DNA of 64,000 nt from Sinorhizobium garamanticum (GCF_029892065.1 NZ_CP120373.1:1299501-1363500); one strand, 5' to 3'. Positions 29,147-39,598 are shown, counted from the first letter of the stretch. Translations and numbers: made by a program. The notes: a model not told the origin generated them from the sequence alone.

Positions 29147-30037
29147 ATGAACGACGACAGCTCCAAAAGGCGTCTGGGCCGCGGTCTCGCGGCGTTGATC
29201 GGCGAAATGGATCAGCCGTTGCAAGGGAGCGCCACCCCGCAGACGCCCTTCAATCCCGATCGCCGTGTGCCGATCGAGTTTGTATCGCGCAATCCCCGCA
29301 ACCCGCGCCGCCAGTTTGACGAAGCGGAACTGCAGGATCTGGCGAGCTCGATCCGCCAGCACGGCATCGTGCAACCGGTCGTCGTGCGCACCGTTGGTCA
29401 CGACCGCTACGAGATCATTGCCGGCGAGCGCCGCTGGCGGGCGGCCCAACTTGCGGGTTTTACCGAGATCCCGGTGATTGTGCGGGACGTGGACGATCGC
29501 ACTGCGCTGGAAATCGCGATCGTCGAGAACGTCCAGCGATCCGATCTCAACCCGCTCGAAGAGGCGCTGGGCTACGAACAGCTGATCGCTGAACACGGCT
29601 ATACGCAAAATGACCTCGGCGACATCATCGGCAAGAGCCGCAGCCATGTGGCGAACAGCCTGCGACTGCTGAAGCTGCCGGAACCGGTGCGTGACATGCT
29701 GTCGGATGGCAGCCTGTCGGCCGGCCATGCACGGGCGCTGGTCCCGACCTCCGACCCGGTGGCCCTGGCGCGCAATATCGTCGCAAAGGGGCTTTCGGTG
29801 CGCGAGGCCGAACGCCTGGCGCAGAACGACATCCGGGCGCAAAACGATCCCAATTTCGCCAAAGCGCCGCGCCGCGAGGAAAAGGATGCCGATACCCTGG
29901 CGCTCGAGCGCACGCTGTCAGACAGCCTCGGGCTCGAAGTTACCGTCAGCCACAAGGCGTCCGGCGGGCACCTGCGCATCGCTTATAAGACGCTCGACCA
30001 GCTCGAAGAGATCTGCCGGTTGCTGGAGCGCCGCTAA
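29147..30037 (+). CDS. parB: Chromosome partitioning protein ParB
   Basis: 296-aa CTP-dependent DNA clamp that loads at parS. The N-terminal RRLGRGLAALIGE is the ParA-stimulating segment; GERRWRAAQLAG is the conserved CTP-binding box; the HTH reads YTQNDLGDIIGKSRSHVANS; the C-terminal part after about residue 235 is the dimerisation domain. The many parS-like sites in this window are its expected targets. Confidence 0.97.
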   Translation: MNDDSSKRRLGRGLAALIGEMDQPLQGSATPQTPFNPDRRVPIEFVSRNPRNPRRQFDEAELQDLASSIRQHGIVQPVVVRTVGHDRYEIIAGERRWRAAQLAGFTEIPVIVRDVDDRTALEIAIVENVQRSDLNPLEEALGYEQLIAEHGYTQNDLGDIIGKSRSHVANSLRLLKLPEPVRDMLSDGSLSAGHARALVPTSDPVALARNIVAKGLSVREAERLAQNDIRAQNDPNFAKAPRREEKDADTLALERTLSDSLGLEVTVSHKASGGHLRIAYKTLDQLEEICRLLERR

Positions 30038-30082
30038 CGCGTCCAATAGCGTAACGCATTGATCTTTCAGTGTTTTTCTGTT

Positions 30083-30106
30083 CCGCGCCTTCACAAGAAG
30101 GCGCGG
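30083..30106. other. Perfect hairpin between parB and holA
   Basis: CCGCGCCTTC, ACAA loop, GAAGGCGCGG. No T-run follows on either strand, so it is not a typical terminator, though it lies between convergent genes and may stop transcription weakly. Confidence 0.5.
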
Positions 30107-30264
30107 CGGCGCCGTAACTGGGCAATGTCCCGGTTGTCGAGGCCGATCGGATGTGCGTGGCGCTTCGGCCAAACTGGCAGTGCATCGTGCTCCCGCCGCA
30201 TCTCGACAATGCGATCAGGTGGGCGATGTCTGCGGCCTCAAAACATTGAACCGGCGGCGAATTT

Positions 30265-31299
30265 TCAACGCCGTGCCGACTGAACGGTGATCGCCAGGAG
30301 GTTCTGCAGAACGAGGCTATCTTCGAGGCTCGGCCGTGTACGGCTTTGATAGATCGTCGCCTGTAGCCGGCTCATTTCCCGCCGGATTGCCGGCCCGGTC
30401 CAGTGCCGAAGTGCTGCTTCGACAATCGGTTTGCGCCGGAAATGCAGGTTCCTTCCGAGGCTGGCGATCACTTGGCTCGAAGATTGGCGGCTGGCGTCTA
30501 TTTCGGCGCGCATGGCGTCCAGTTGCTGGAACTGCCGCAGGCAAGCCTGGAGCACGAGAAACGGCGGCGTCTTCGACGTTGTAATCTTCCTCATGGCGTG
30601 GAGCAGCGCGTCCACGTCGCCCTTCAGCACGGCATCGACCGCATCGTCGACAGAAATCGCGCTGGCATCGCCGACGATATCGAGCACGTCGCCCTCGTCC
30701 ACCATCTCCTTGCCGCGGCAGTAAAGCGCGAGTTTTCGCACCTCATTGCGCGAGGCAAGACGATCGCCGCCAAGCGCTCCGAGCAGGCGCTCGCGTGCGG
30801 CCGGGCTCAGTCGAAGCCCTGCTTCGGCGAGTTCCTGATCGATGAGCGCGTGCAGGCTGCGGGCGTCGTCGCTGTAGCAGGCGATCGACGCAATTGAACG
30901 GGCTGATTCGCCGGCCTTTCGAAGGGCAGCCCCCTTCTTAAGGTCGCCGGCCTCTATGATGAGGTAGCTGCCGGTGGGCGGCTCATCGGTAAGGATCTGC
31001 AAAGCTTCGGAAAGCGCCTTCTCGGTTGAGGCGCCGCGGATCCAGACGAGCTTCTCGCCGCCAAAAAGGCCGATGGCATTGACCTCGTCAAGCAATCGCC
31101 CGGGATCCTGCTGCAGGTCGCTGGCGTCGAGCTTGACGACGGCAAACGGGTCATCGAGCGGGATGCCGAATCTTGAAGCAAGCGAAGCGGCGCGTTCGGA
31201 AACGAGACCGCGATCGGGGCCATAGAGCAAGAAAAGCCGGTAGCTTCCAGCCGCCCTCTGCAGGAAGCCGTCGAACTCGTGCGACTTGATCTCGCTCAT
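30265..31299 (-). CDS. holA: DNA polymerase III delta subunit
   Basis: 344-aa clamp-loader subunit that opens the beta sliding clamp. The N-terminal region has FLLYGPDRGLVSERA and DASDLQQDPGRLLDEVN, and the clamp-loader domain continues through LGGDRLASRNEVRKLALYC, a HolA family feature. It is downstream of lptE on the same strand with 10 bp between, so leuS-lptE-holA is one operon, an order common in proteobacteria. Confidence 0.95.
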   Translation of the reverse strand: MSEIKSHEFDGFLQRAAGSYRLFLLYGPDRGLVSERAASLASRFGIPLDDPFAVVKLDASDLQQDPGRLLDEVNAIGLFGGEKLVWIRGASTEKALSEALQILTDEPPTGSYLIIEAGDLKKGAALRKAGESARSIASIACYSDDARSLHALIDQELAEAGLRLSPAARERLLGALGGDRLASRNEVRKLALYCRGKEMVDEGDVLDIVGDASAISVDDAVDAVLKGDVDALLHAMRKITTSKTPPFLVLQACLRQFQQLDAMRAEIDASRQSSSQVIASLGRNLHFRRKPIVEAALRHWTGPAIRREMSRLQATIYQSRTRPSLEDSLVLQNLLAITVQSARR

Positions 31300-31309
31300 C
31301 GGACCCGGA

Positions 31310-31855
31310 TCAGCGGCCGAGGGCCGCTGCGATGTCGGCGCCGATGATCTCCGCCAGTTCCTTCGCTGCGCGGTTCTCGCCGTCGCGAATGGCGCGAACC
31401 TTGGCGAATTCCTGCTGAGGGAAGTCGACCAGCGCGACGGCTGTTCGGTTGCCCGCCCTCACGGTTTCGCCGGTGGCGGTTTTAGTCAGGTTGTAGTCCG
31501 CCTTCACGACAATGCGGCCGGCTCCCGCGTCGTCATCGTCACGGTCATTATCCGTCGTGTCAAACAGCACACCCATGGTCCGGTGCGAAACGTTGAGTGC
31601 GAGATGGTACTGCGGATTGACCGGCTCGCCAGCGCCGCGCGAGGCGAGGAAGACGAGGGCGTTGCGCACCTCCTGCTCGACACGGTCGTCGGCCTCCGAG
31701 ATCTCGATCGAGGCGAGTGCCACCGATGTCGAGCCGGTTGGGCCGTCGGAGTAAAGCGGCCTCACTTGGCAACCCGCCAAGGCGGTCAGCAGCAGGCCGC
31801 CCGCCAGTATCGGAAATGACCGGAGGCGAAGGGCGGCTTTATCAGACAACGACAT
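31310..31855 (-). CDS. lptE: LPS-assembly lipoprotein LptE
   Basis: 181-aa outer-membrane lipoprotein that plugs the LptD barrel and delivers LPS to the surface. The signal peptide ends in the lipobox LTALAGC with Cys29, followed by QVRPLYSDG, a common LptE start. The ATG at 31855 overlaps the leuS stop by 14 bp. Family similarity is low along the rest, but the leuS-lptE-holA order supports the assignment strongly. Confidence 0.9.
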   Translation of the reverse strand: MSLSDKAALRLRSFPILAGGLLLTALAGCQVRPLYSDGPTGSTSVALASIEISEADDRVEQEVRNALVFLASRGAGEPVNPQYHLALNVSHRTMGVLFDTTDNDRDDDDAGAGRIVVKADYNLTKTATGETVRAGNRTAVALVDFPQQEFAKVRAIRDGENRAAKELAEIIGADIAAALGR

Positions 31856-34472
31856 TGACGATCCTCTGCGGCACGACGATGATCTTTTTCGGGTTGCTGC
31901 CGTTGAGCGCCGCTTTGACGGCGTCGAGAGCAAGCACGGCGCGTTCGATCGCACTCTGATCAGCGTCGCGGGCGATTGTCAAATCGGCGCGCTTCTTGCC
32001 GTTGATCTGGACCGGCAGGGTGATTTCGTTCTCGACGACCAGGACCGGGTCAAAGCTCGGCCAGGCGCGCTCGGCAATCAAGCCGTCGCCGCCGATTTCG
32101 CGCCAGCATTCTTCCGCCAGGTGCGGCATCATCGGCGCGATCAGATTGATCAGGATTGCAACGGCGTCCTTGACCGCCGCCGTGACCGCCGGATCGGTCT
32201 TGCCGCTGGCCACCTGGGTCAGCGGAGCTGCCAGAACGTTGACGAGTTCGTAGATCCGCGCGACCGCCTTGTTGAAGGCGAGCTTATCGTAGTCGGCTTC
32301 GACCGCGCGCAGCGTCCTGTGCGCGGCTTGGGAGATAGCGAGGCCGTCGCCTTCCTTGGCCGGCGAAGCTTCAATTGGGCGCAGGTTTTCCGCGGCCTCG
32401 GCGATGAGCCTCCAGACGCGCTGAACGAAACGATGAGCTCCCTCGACGCCCGCTTCGGACCAGATCACGTCGCGATCCGGCGGCGAATCAGAAAGCACGA
32501 AGAAGCGGGCCGTGTCGGCGCCGTAGGAGCCGATGATGTCGTCCGGATCGACAACGTTCTTCTTCGACTTCGACATCTTCTCGATCGAACCGATGGCGAT
32601 TTCCTCGCCGGTCTCGATCAGAAGCGCGCGCCGCTCACCGTCGATTTCCTCGACGCGGACCTCGGCCGGCGTGATCCATTCGCGCTGGGCGCCCTCACCG
32701 CGGCTGTAGGTCTCGTGCACCACCATGCCCTGGGTGAACAGGCCCTTGAACGGTTCGTCGAGTGCCACGTGGCCCGTCGCCTTCATCGCGCGGGTGAAGA
32801 AGCGCGAATAGAGCAGGTGCAGGATCGCGTGCTCGATGCCGCCGATATACTGGTCGACCGGGAGCCAATGGTTGGCGACTTTCGGGTCGGTCGGATTGTC
32901 CTCCCAGGGCGCGGTGAAGCGCGTGAAGTACCAGGAGGAATCGACGAAGGTGTCCATGGTATCGGTTTCGCGCCGGGCGTCCTTGCCGCACTCAGGGCAG
33001 GCGACATGCCGCCAGGTCGGATGACGATCGAGCGGATTGCCTGGCTTGTCGAAGGTCACGTCCGGCGGCAGCGTCACGGGCAGGTCCGCCTTCGGCACCG
33101 GCACCACGCCACAGTCGTCGCAATGGATCACCGGAATCGGGCAGCCCCAATAGCGCTGCCGCGAGATGCCCCAGTCGCGCAGGCGGAAATTGACCCTCCG
33201 CTCCGCGCGCGGCGTGCCGCCCAGCATCTCCTTCTCGAGCCTCGAGGCGACCGTCTCGAAGGCTTCCTCCGTCGAAAGGCCGTCGAGGAAGCGCGAATTG
33301 ATCATTACCCCGTCGCCGACATAGGCTTCGTTCTCGATCTTGAAGCTCGCCGCGTCGGCTTCCTTCGGCATCACCACGGGGATGACCGGCAGGCCGTATT
33401 TACGGGCGAAGTCCAGGTCGCGCTGGTCACCGGACGGGCAGCCGAAGATGGCGCCCGTGCCGTAGTCCATCAGCACGAAATTGGCGATATAAACCGGCAG
33501 TTCCCAGCTCGGATCGAGCGGGTGCTTTGCGCGAATGCCGGTATCGATGCCTTTCTTTTCGGCCGTTTCGAGCGCAGCGAGCGAGGTGCCGGCGCGCCGG
33601 CATTCCTCGCAGAAGGCCTCGATCTCGGCATTCTTGGCGGCGGCCTCCTTGGCGAGCGGGTGGTCCGCCGAAATTGCCAGAAACGAGGCGCCGAAAAGCG
33701 TATCGGGGCGTGTCGTATAGACGGTCAGTTCTGTCGTTCCGTCCGGAACGGTCGCGGCATCGAGCTCCCATCGCACCAGCAGACCCTCGGAGCGGCCGAT
33801 CCAGTTCTTCTGCATCAGCCGGACCTTTTCCGGCCACTGGTCAAGCCCGTCGAGTGCGTCGAGCAGGTCTTGGCTGAAATCGGTGATGCGGAAGAACCAT
33901 TGCGTCAGTTCGCGCTGCTCTACCAATGCGCCGGAACGCCAGCCGCGACCGTCGATCACCTGCTCGTTGGCAAGTACGGTGTTGTCGACCGGGTCCCAAT
34001 TGACCTTCGACTGCTTGCGGTAGACGAGACCCTTCTCGAGGAAATCGAGGAAGAGATGTTGCTGGCGCTGGTAATAGGCCGGGTCGCAGGTGGCGAACTC
34101 GCGGTTCCAGTCGAGCGACAGGCCCATCACCTTCAACTGCGCCTTCATCGAGGCGATGTTCTGATAGGTCCAGCTCGCCGGATGTACCCCGCGTTCCATG
34201 GCGGCGTTTTCCGCCGGCATGCCGAAGGCATCCCAGCCCATCGGGTGCAGCACGTTGAAGCCGCGGGCGCGCTTGTAGCGGGCAACGACGTCACCCATGG
34301 TGTAGTTGCGCACGTGCCCCATGTGGATACGGCCCGAGGGATAGGGGAACATCTCGAGCACGTAGTATTTTTCGCGCGGGTCGTCGTTGCTGGTCTCGAA
34401 GACCTTGCCTGCATCCCATTCCTGCTGCCAGCGCGGTTCGGCATCACGCGGATTATATCGTTCGGTCGCCAT
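31842..34472 (-). CDS. leuS: Leucyl-tRNA synthetase
   Basis: 876-aa class I aminoacyl-tRNA synthetase. The HIGH-type motif is [16 protein letters not shown] (residues about 44-59), the large editing insertion sits mid-protein, and [12 protein letters not shown] is the second signature. Two CxxC pairs (HCDDCG and ACPECG) in the zinc-binding insertion are kept. Length is normal. It heads the leuS-lptE-holA operon. Confidence 0.98.
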   Translation of the reverse strand: MATERYNPRDAEPRWQQEWDAGKVFETSNDDPREKYYVLEMFPYPSGRIHMGHVRNYTMGDVVARYKRARGFNVLHPMGWDAFGMPAENAAMERGVHPASWTYQNIASMKAQLKVMGLSLDWNREFATCDPAYYQRQQHLFLDFLEKGLVYRKQSKVNWDPVDNTVLANEQVIDGRGWRSGALVEQRELTQWFFRITDFSQDLLDALDGLDQWPEKVRLMQKNWIGRSEGLLVRWELDAATVPDGTTELTVYTTRPDTLFGASFLAISADHPLAKEAAAKNAEIEAFCEECRRAGTSLAALETAEKKGIDTGIRAKHPLDPSWELPVYIANFVLMDYGTGAIFGCPSGDQRDLDFARKYGLPVIPVVMPKEADAASFKIENEAYVGDGVMINSRFLDGLSTEEAFETVASRLEKEMLGGTPRAERRVNFRLRDWGISRQRYWGCPIPVIHCDDCGVVPVPKADLPVTLPPDVTFDKPGNPLDRHPTWRHVACPECGKDARRETDTMDTFVDSSWYFTRFTAPWEDNPTDPKVANHWLPVDQYIGGIEHAILHLLYSRFFTRAMKATGHVALDEPFKGLFTQGMVVHETYSRGEGAQREWITPAEVRVEEIDGERRALLIETGEEIAIGSIEKMSKSKKNVVDPDDIIGSYGADTARFFVLSDSPPDRDVIWSEAGVEGAHRFVQRVWRLIAEAAENLRPIEASPAKEGDGLAISQAAHRTLRAVEADYDKLAFNKAVARIYELVNVLAAPLTQVASGKTDPAVTAAVKDAVAILINLIAPMMPHLAEECWREIGGDGLIAERAWPSFDPVLVVENEITLPVQINGKKRADLTIARDADQSAIERAVLALDAVKAALNGSNPKKIIVVPQRIVNVVV

Positions 34473-34685
34473 GTCTTTTTCGATGTTCCGGAAATTCTGG
34501 GGGGCGCTCAGGCACCCTCATGATAGCTGCGTGACCTTCATCACGAAACCGCTTGAGCGTCAAGTTTTGAAGGGGTTGGCAGTGCACTTTGGCCATGTTT
34601 AGGCGGACAGGCCTTGGCAAGGATCGCAAGTTTCAATAAGCGGCAGAGAAGGTTTATCGTGGTCTTCGGACGTGGGAGCGCAAGG

Positions 34686-35345
34686 ATGGAAGTGCAGGAG
34701 TGGTTGAACGATGTCGTGAGCCGGATTCGCACCAGCGAAAAAGCGGCAAAACGGCCCGACGATGCCGTCACTCTGGTCGCCGTGTCGAAAACCTTCGATG
34801 CCGACGCGATACGTCCGGCGATTGCCGCAGGCCAGCGCGTGTTCGGCGAAAATCGCGTCCAGGAGGCAGAGCGCAAGTGGCCAGCGCTCCGTCTCGAGAC
34901 GCCGGATATCGAACTGCATCTGATCGGCCCGCTGCAGTCGAACAAGGCCGCGGATGCGGTCGCGCTCTTCGATGTCATCGAGACCATCGATCGCGAGAAG
35001 ATTGCACGGGCGGTTTCCGCCGAGATGAAGCGGCAGGGACGCAATCTTCGTCTCTATGTCCAGGTCAACACCGGTCTTGAACCGCAGAAGGCGGGCGTCG
35101 CCCCGGAAGACACCGCCGCCTTCGTCGAGCTTTGTCGCAGCGAACTGGCGATGAAGATCGAGGGCCTGATGTGCATTCCTCCGGTCGACGAGAATCCCGG
35201 CCCGCATTTCGCGCTACTTGCGAAGCTTGCCGCCGAATGCGGTCTCGACAAGCTCTCGATGGGCATGTCTGGTGATTTCGAGACGGCAATCGCCTTCGGC
35301 GCCACCAGCGTCCGGGTTGGCTCGGCGATTTTTGGGGCGCGCTGA
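34686..35345 (+). CDS. PLP homeostasis protein (YggS/PROSC family)
   Basis: 219-aa single-domain alanine-racemase-fold protein that binds PLP without known catalysis and balances free PLP. The PLP lysine is Lys35 in VAVSKTF; FGENRVQEAERKW, HLIGPLQSNK and LSMGMSGDFETAI are the family motifs. I start at 34686 rather than 34614 because the longer frame has no ribosome site and family members start near this Met. It is divergent from leuS. Confidence 0.93.
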   Translation: MEVQEWLNDVVSRIRTSEKAAKRPDDAVTLVAVSKTFDADAIRPAIAAGQRVFGENRVQEAERKWPALRLETPDIELHLIGPLQSNKAADAVALFDVIETIDREKIARAVSAEMKRQGRNLRLYVQVNTGLEPQKAGVAPEDTAAFVELCRSELAMKIEGLMCIPPVDENPGPHFALLAKLAAECGLDKLSMGMSGDFETAIAFGATSVRVGSAIFGAR

Positions 35346-35519
35346 GGCTTTCCTATTCGCATATGACTGGGTCGGGGACCCGGAGCCGATGCCTCAGTCC
35401 GCCGCCCCCAGAGAACCCTATTACCCTTTCGTCGGGGTTCTCGTTTGCCTCCGTTGGCCTATCTTCTCTGGCCGAGGAGCCGGGCTTTGTCCGGAAAAGT
35501 CAGTGGGAGGAGAACGGAT

Positions 35520-37427
35520 ATGGCGAGCCGCTATTCCGAAGTGTACGCCGCATGGAAGGCAGATCCGCACGGATTTTGGGCCGATGCGGCCGGATCGATC
35601 GACTGGATCCAACCACCCGAGCGCATTTTCGAGTCCGAGCGCGGAACCTATGGGCACTGGTTTCCCGATGGCGTGACGAACACCTGCTACAACTGTCTCG
35701 ACCGCCATGTGGAAGGTGGCCGGGCTCAGCAGCCCGCCTTCATCTATGACAGCCCCCTCACCGGCCGGATCGAAAAGATTTCCTATGCCGATTTGCTCAC
35801 CGACGTGAAGGCGGTGGCTGCCGTCTATCGCAATCTCGGGATCGGCAAGGGTGACCGGATCATCATCTACATGCCGATGATCCCTCAGGCGGCGGTGGCA
35901 ATGCTCGCCGCCGCGCGGATCGGCGCGGTGCATTCGGTCGTCTTTGGCGGTTTTGCCGCCAACGAGCTTGCCGTGCGCATCGACGATTGCCAGGCGAAGT
36001 TGGTCGTCTCAGCGAGCTGCGGTCTCGAACCCGGGCGCACAGTCGCCTACAAGCCGCTTCTCGATGCGGCCATCGAGATCGCCGCCAACAAGCCGGCCCA
36101 TTGCCTGATTTTTCAGCGCGACATGTTCGCCGCCGACATGGTTCCGGGCCGCGACATCGACTTTGCCCGGGCGCTCGCAGCGGCGAAGGAAGCCGGCGAA
36201 GAGGCGCCCTGCACCCCGGTCGCATCGACCGATCCGCTTTACGTGCTCTATACGTCCGGGACCACGGGGCAGCCGAAGGGCGTCGTACGCGACAATGGCG
36301 GCCACATGGTCGCGCTCAAATGGTCGATGGAGCATTTCTTCGGCGTGCGGCCCGGCGAGGTCTTCTGGGCCGCTTCCGACATCGGTTGGGTGGTCGGGCA
36401 CTCTTACATCGTCTATGGGCCGCTTCTCAACGGCAACACGTCCGTCCTCTTCGAAGGCAAGCCAGTCGGCACGCCCGATCCCGGAACCTATTGGCGTATC
36501 ATCGCCGAGCACGGCGTCGCGGTCATGTTCACGGCGCCCACGGCATTGCGGGCGATCCGCAAGGAGGATCCCGAAGCCACTTACGTGTCCCGCTACGACA
36601 TCTCGCGTTTCCGGGCGCTGTACCTTGCCGGCGAGCGGGCAGACCCGGACACGATCCATTGGGCCGAGCGAGCGCTCGGCGTTCCGGTCATCGATCACTG
36701 GTGGCAGACGGAGACGGGATGGCCGGTGGCAGGCAATCCGCTGGGCCTGGGGCTGCTGCCGGTAAAATACGGCTCTCCATCTGTTCCCCTGCCCGGCTAC
36801 GACGTTCAGGTGCTCGACGATGCCGGGCACCCGGTGGGGCCAGGCACGCTGGGCAATGTGGTGGTCAAGCTGCCGCTTCCGCCCGGCTGCCTGCCGACGC
36901 TCTGGAACGCCGACGATCGCTTCCGCGCGGCCTATCTCGACGAATATCCCGGCTTCTACAAGACGGCGGATGCCGGCTATGTCGATGACGACGGCTACAT
37001 CTTCATCATGGCCCGCACCGACGACATCATCAATGTGGCCGGCCACCGGCTGTCGACCGGCGCGATGGAGGAGGTCTGCGCCAGCCATCCTGACGTGGCG
37101 GAATGCGCGGTGATCGGTATCGCCGATCCGCTGAAGGGGCAGATCCCGGCGGGCTTCCTGGTGATCAATTCCAATGTTTCCCGTGAAACGTCGGAAATCG
37201 AAAGGGAAGTCGTAACGCTCGTGCGCGAGCGGATCGGGCCGGTCGCCGCCTTCAGGACGGCGATCTGCGTCAAGCGGTTGCCGAAGACGCGCTCCGGCAA
37301 GATTCTGCGGGCGACGATTCAGAAGATTGCCGACCGCCAGCCCTGGAAGATGCCGGCAACGATCGATGACCCGGCGATTCTCGAAGAGATCACCGAAGCG
37401 CTGCACGCGAAGGGTATCGGTCTGTAA
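35520..37427 (+). CDS. prpE: Propionyl-CoA synthetase-like acyl-CoA ligase
   Basis: 635-aa AMP-forming ligase of the ACSS family. The N-terminal ACAS domain, AMP-binding YTSGTTGQPKGVV (about residue 243), WWQTETGWPVAGNPLG and the C-terminal [13 protein letters not shown] with the acetylatable lysine are all present. The WWQTETGWPVAGN context and 635-aa length fit PrpE/ACSS3 rather than the separate acs gene at 39942. It starts at the ATG at 35520 with GGAGG upstream. A parS-like site (37175-37190) within the gene encodes VSRET. Substrate preference between propionate and butyrate is uncertain. Confidence 0.88.
   Translation: MASRYSEVYAAWKADPHGFWADAAGSIDWIQPPERIFESERGTYGHWFPDGVTNTCYNCLDRHVEGGRAQQPAFIYDSPLTGRIEKISYADLLTDVKAVAAVYRNLGIGKGDRIIIYMPMIPQAAVAMLAAARIGAVHSVVFGGFAANELAVRIDDCQAKLVVSASCGLEPGRTVAYKPLLDAAIEIAANKPAHCLIFQRDMFAADMVPGRDIDFARALAAAKEAGEEAPCTPVASTDPLYVLYTSGTTGQPKGVVRDNGGHMVALKWSMEHFFGVRPGEVFWAASDIGWVVGHSYIVYGPLLNGNTSVLFEGKPVGTPDPGTYWRIIAEHGVAVMFTAPTALRAIRKEDPEATYVSRYDISRFRALYLAGERADPDTIHWAERALGVPVIDHWWQTETGWPVAGNPLGLGLLPVKYGSPSVPLPGYDVQVLDDAGHPVGPGTLGNVVVKLPLPPGCLPTLWNADDRFRAAYLDEYPGFYKTADAGYVDDDGYIFIMARTDDIINVAGHRLSTGAMEEVCASHPDVAECAVIGIADPLKGQIPAGFLVINSNVSRETSEIEREVVTLVRERIGPVAAFRTAICVKRLPKTRSGKILRATIQKIADRQPWKMPATIDDPAILEEITEALHAKGIGL
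37175..37190. other. parS-like site inside the prpE-like gene
   Basis: TGTTTCCCGTGAAACG, 14 of 16 matches but with a mismatch in the central CACGTG, which is likely to weaken ParB binding. Confidence 0.35.
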
Positions 37428-37434
37428 GCGAGCG

Positions 37435-38310
37435 TCATCCCGCCACCGGGTTGACGACTGCTTTGAACCACGCGCAGAAGGCGGAAACCGCCTTCTGCCG
37501 CGAGATCTTGCTGATGAGAAAATAGCTCTCGTCTTCCAGGACGGCGATGTCGGAGAGCACGATCAGGTCGCCGTTTTCGATTTCCCGCCGGCAGACTTCG
37601 ACCGGACAAAGCGCCACGCCGTGACCGGCGATGGCGGCTGTCGCCAACAGATTGAAGTCCTGGAAGACCGGTCCGCTAAGCGGCTGGCAGAGCGATAGCT
37701 CGGCCTTGGTAAGCCAATGCTGCCAGTGTCTCGTCGTCTCGTCATGGAGCAGGTCCGCTGCAGCGATCTCGTCGGGCGTGCTGATGCTGCCCTTGCGCTC
37801 GAGGTAGCGCGGGCTGGCGACCGGCCTATTGACGCGCGAAAAGAGCCGCTCGCAAGCGACACCATCCGAAGTGTCGGCGCCAAGCGTGATCAGGACATCG
37901 CAACCCGTCTCGCGCAGGCGCTGTGCGGCCATGGCGTAAACGACCTTAACCGTGATGTCGGCGTTGGCGGCAAGGAAATCGCCAAGCGCCGGGATCAGCC
38001 AGCGCGTTGCGATCGAGGGAATGCACGCAACGGTGATCTCGGACTTCGTTCTCTGTTTCAATGCCTCCGCTTCGGCCGAAACGCGTTCGAAACTGGCCGA
38101 CAGGATTTCGGCCAGCCTTTCGGCTTCCGGCGCCAGACGGACACCGCGTTTTTCCCGCAGGAACAGGGGTCGCCCGAACCATTCCTCCAATTGCCGGATC
38201 TGGTGGCTGACAGCGGCATGCGTCACATGCAGCTCGTCGGCTGCGCGCGAAAAGCTCGCCAGGCGTGCTGCGGCTTCGAAAACCCTGAGCGCGCCGAGTG
38301 GTGGCATCAT
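37435..38310 (-). CDS. LysR-family transcriptional regulator
   Basis: 291-aa regulator with an N-terminal winged helix (SFSRAADELHVTHAAVSHQI, residues about 19-38) and a periplasmic-binding-like effector domain from about residue 90. The LRVFEAAARLASFS start is typical of the GcvA-like subgroup. The start at 38310 follows GGAG. It is divergent from ectC with 138 bp between and convergent with the prpE-like gene (7 bp gap). By position it probably controls ectC. Confidence 0.92.
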   Translation of the reverse strand: MMPPLGALRVFEAAARLASFSRAADELHVTHAAVSHQIRQLEEWFGRPLFLREKRGVRLAPEAERLAEILSASFERVSAEAEALKQRTKSEITVACIPSIATRWLIPALGDFLAANADITVKVVYAMAAQRLRETGCDVLITLGADTSDGVACERLFSRVNRPVASPRYLERKGSISTPDEIAAADLLHDETTRHWQHWLTKAELSLCQPLSGPVFQDFNLLATAAIAGHGVALCPVEVCRREIENGDLIVLSDIAVLEDESYFLISKISRQKAVSAFCAWFKAVVNPVAG

Positions 38311-38448
38311 CTGTAAGTTCTCCTCAACGATCCGGTGAGGAATCGTCATTTGTGCAAAAAGCGAACCCAGCAGATACAGAGCTCACTGCGATCCGATCTG
38401 AGTTCGCGTCGCCGCCTTTGTCAAATTTTCTTACAGTAGGAGAGCCGC

Positions 38449-38835
38449 ATGTTCGTGCGCAGCCTGAGGGATGTCGAAGCGACAGACTATTTCGTCGAAT
38501 GGGGAAGCGGTACGAGCCATCGGCTGCTGACGCAAAAGGACGGCATGGGATTTACCGTCTGCCACACGGTGGTGCACGCCAATACGGTTTCGCTGCTCGA
38601 ATACCGCAATCATCTCGAAGCCTGCTATTGCATCGCCGGCGAAGGCGAGGTCGAGGACATGCAGGGCAACGTCTTCCCGATCCGCAAGGGCGACATCTAT
38701 GTGCTCGACCAGCACGACAAGCATTATTTGCGCGGCGGCCGCGACGAAGACCTGATACTCGTCAGCATCTTCAATCCTCCGCTCAAGGGAACCGAGCGAC
38801 ACAATCTCGACGACCCGTCAGGCTCGGCCTACTGA
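38449..38835 (+). CDS. ectC: L-ectoine synthase, solitary
   Basis: 128-aa cupin enzyme closing N-gamma-acetyl-diaminobutyrate to ectoine. The start [19 protein letters not shown] is characteristic. Iron-ligand candidates are Glu57, Tyr84 and His92, which match the ligands described for EctC with a one-residue shift. Active-site neighbours such as HRLL and [17 protein letters not shown] are intact. Neither ectA nor ectB lies in the window, so this is an orphan copy. GGAG precedes the ATG. A bidirectional terminator follows. Confidence 0.93.
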   Translation: MFVRSLRDVEATDYFVEWGSGTSHRLLTQKDGMGFTVCHTVVHANTVSLLEYRNHLEACYCIAGEGEVEDMQGNVFPIRKGDIYVLDQHDKHYLRGGRDEDLILVSIFNPPLKGTERHNLDDPSGSAY

Positions 38836-38844
38836 GCGGGCAAC

Positions 38845-38874
38845 AAAAAACCCGGATCGCGAGATCCGGGTTTT
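38845..38874. terminator. Bidirectional terminator between ectC and trcR
   Basis: AAAACCCGGATC, GCGA loop, GATCCGGGTTTT, with A-rich and T-rich flanks, between convergent genes. Confidence 0.9.
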
Positions 38875-38899
38875 GCGCATGCTTGCTGTCGACAAACGA

Positions 38900-39598
38900 T
38901 CAATAGTCTTCGTCTTCGTCGTCCTTGCGATCCGACTTCAGCGACTTCAGCTTGGCGAAGACGGCATCGGCGTCGATTTCCTTCTCTTCCTCGCGGTCGA
39001 AGTTGTAGCCGAGCTTTTCGGTCTCCTGCGCTGCCTCCAGCGTCGCACCGGCCTCGGCTGCGGTCGGCAGCGGGCGGCCCTTGGAGGCGCGCTCGACTTC
39101 CAGATCGAGGTCGATCTGCGAGCAGAGGCCAAGCGTCACCGGGTCCATCGGCGTCAGGTTGGCTGAGTTCCAATGGGTGCGCTCGCGAATCTGCTCGATC
39201 GTCGTCTTCGTTGTGCCGACCAGCCGCGAAATCTGTGCGTCCTTCAGCTCCGGATGGTTGCGCACCAGCCAGAGGATGGCGTTCGGACGGTCCTGGCGCT
39301 TGGATACCGGCGTGTAGCGCGGGCCCTTGCGCTTGGAGTCCGGGACGCGAACCTTCGGTTCGGAGAGCTTGAGCTTGTGGTTCGGGTTTGCTTCGCCGCG
39401 CGCGATCTCGTCGCGAGAGAGCTGACCGGTGGCGATCGGATCGAGGCCCTTGATGCCCTGCGCCGATTCACCGTCGGCGATTGCCTTCACTTCGAGCGGG
39501 TGCAGCTTGCAGAACTGTGCGATCTGGTCGAACGACAGCGCTGTGTTGTCAACGAGCCAGACGGCGGTTGCCTTGGGCATAAGCAGTTGCTGAGCCAT
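38900..39598 (-). CDS. trcR: Cell cycle transcriptional regulator TrcR (DUF1013)
   Basis: 232-aa alphaproteobacteria-specific protein of the DUF1013 family, named TrcR. Features are the start MAQQLLMPKATAVWLVDNT, an HTH-like segment (SFDQIAQFCKLHPLEVKAI), a second HTH-like segment (AQISRLVGTTKTTIEQIRER) and an acidic tail ending DDEDEDY. The family is linked to cell-cycle transcription through RNA polymerase association. Its place near the origin region suits that role but does not prove it. It is monocistronic. Confidence 0.9.
   Translation of the reverse strand: MAQQLLMPKATAVWLVDNTALSFDQIAQFCKLHPLEVKAIADGESAQGIKGLDPIATGQLSRDEIARGEANPNHKLKLSEPKVRVPDSKRKGPRYTPVSKRQDRPNAILWLVRNHPELKDAQISRLVGTTKTTIEQIRERTHWNSANLTPMDPVTLGLCSQIDLDLEVERASKGRPLPTAAEAGATLEAAQETEKLGYNFDREEEKEIDADAVFAKLKSLKSDRKDDEDEDY

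Noticed and set aside
32121..34523. 800-codon open frame on the plus strand
   Set aside because: It runs antisense to leuS with no ribosome site or recognisable domain. Long antisense frames are expected in GC-rich coding DNA.
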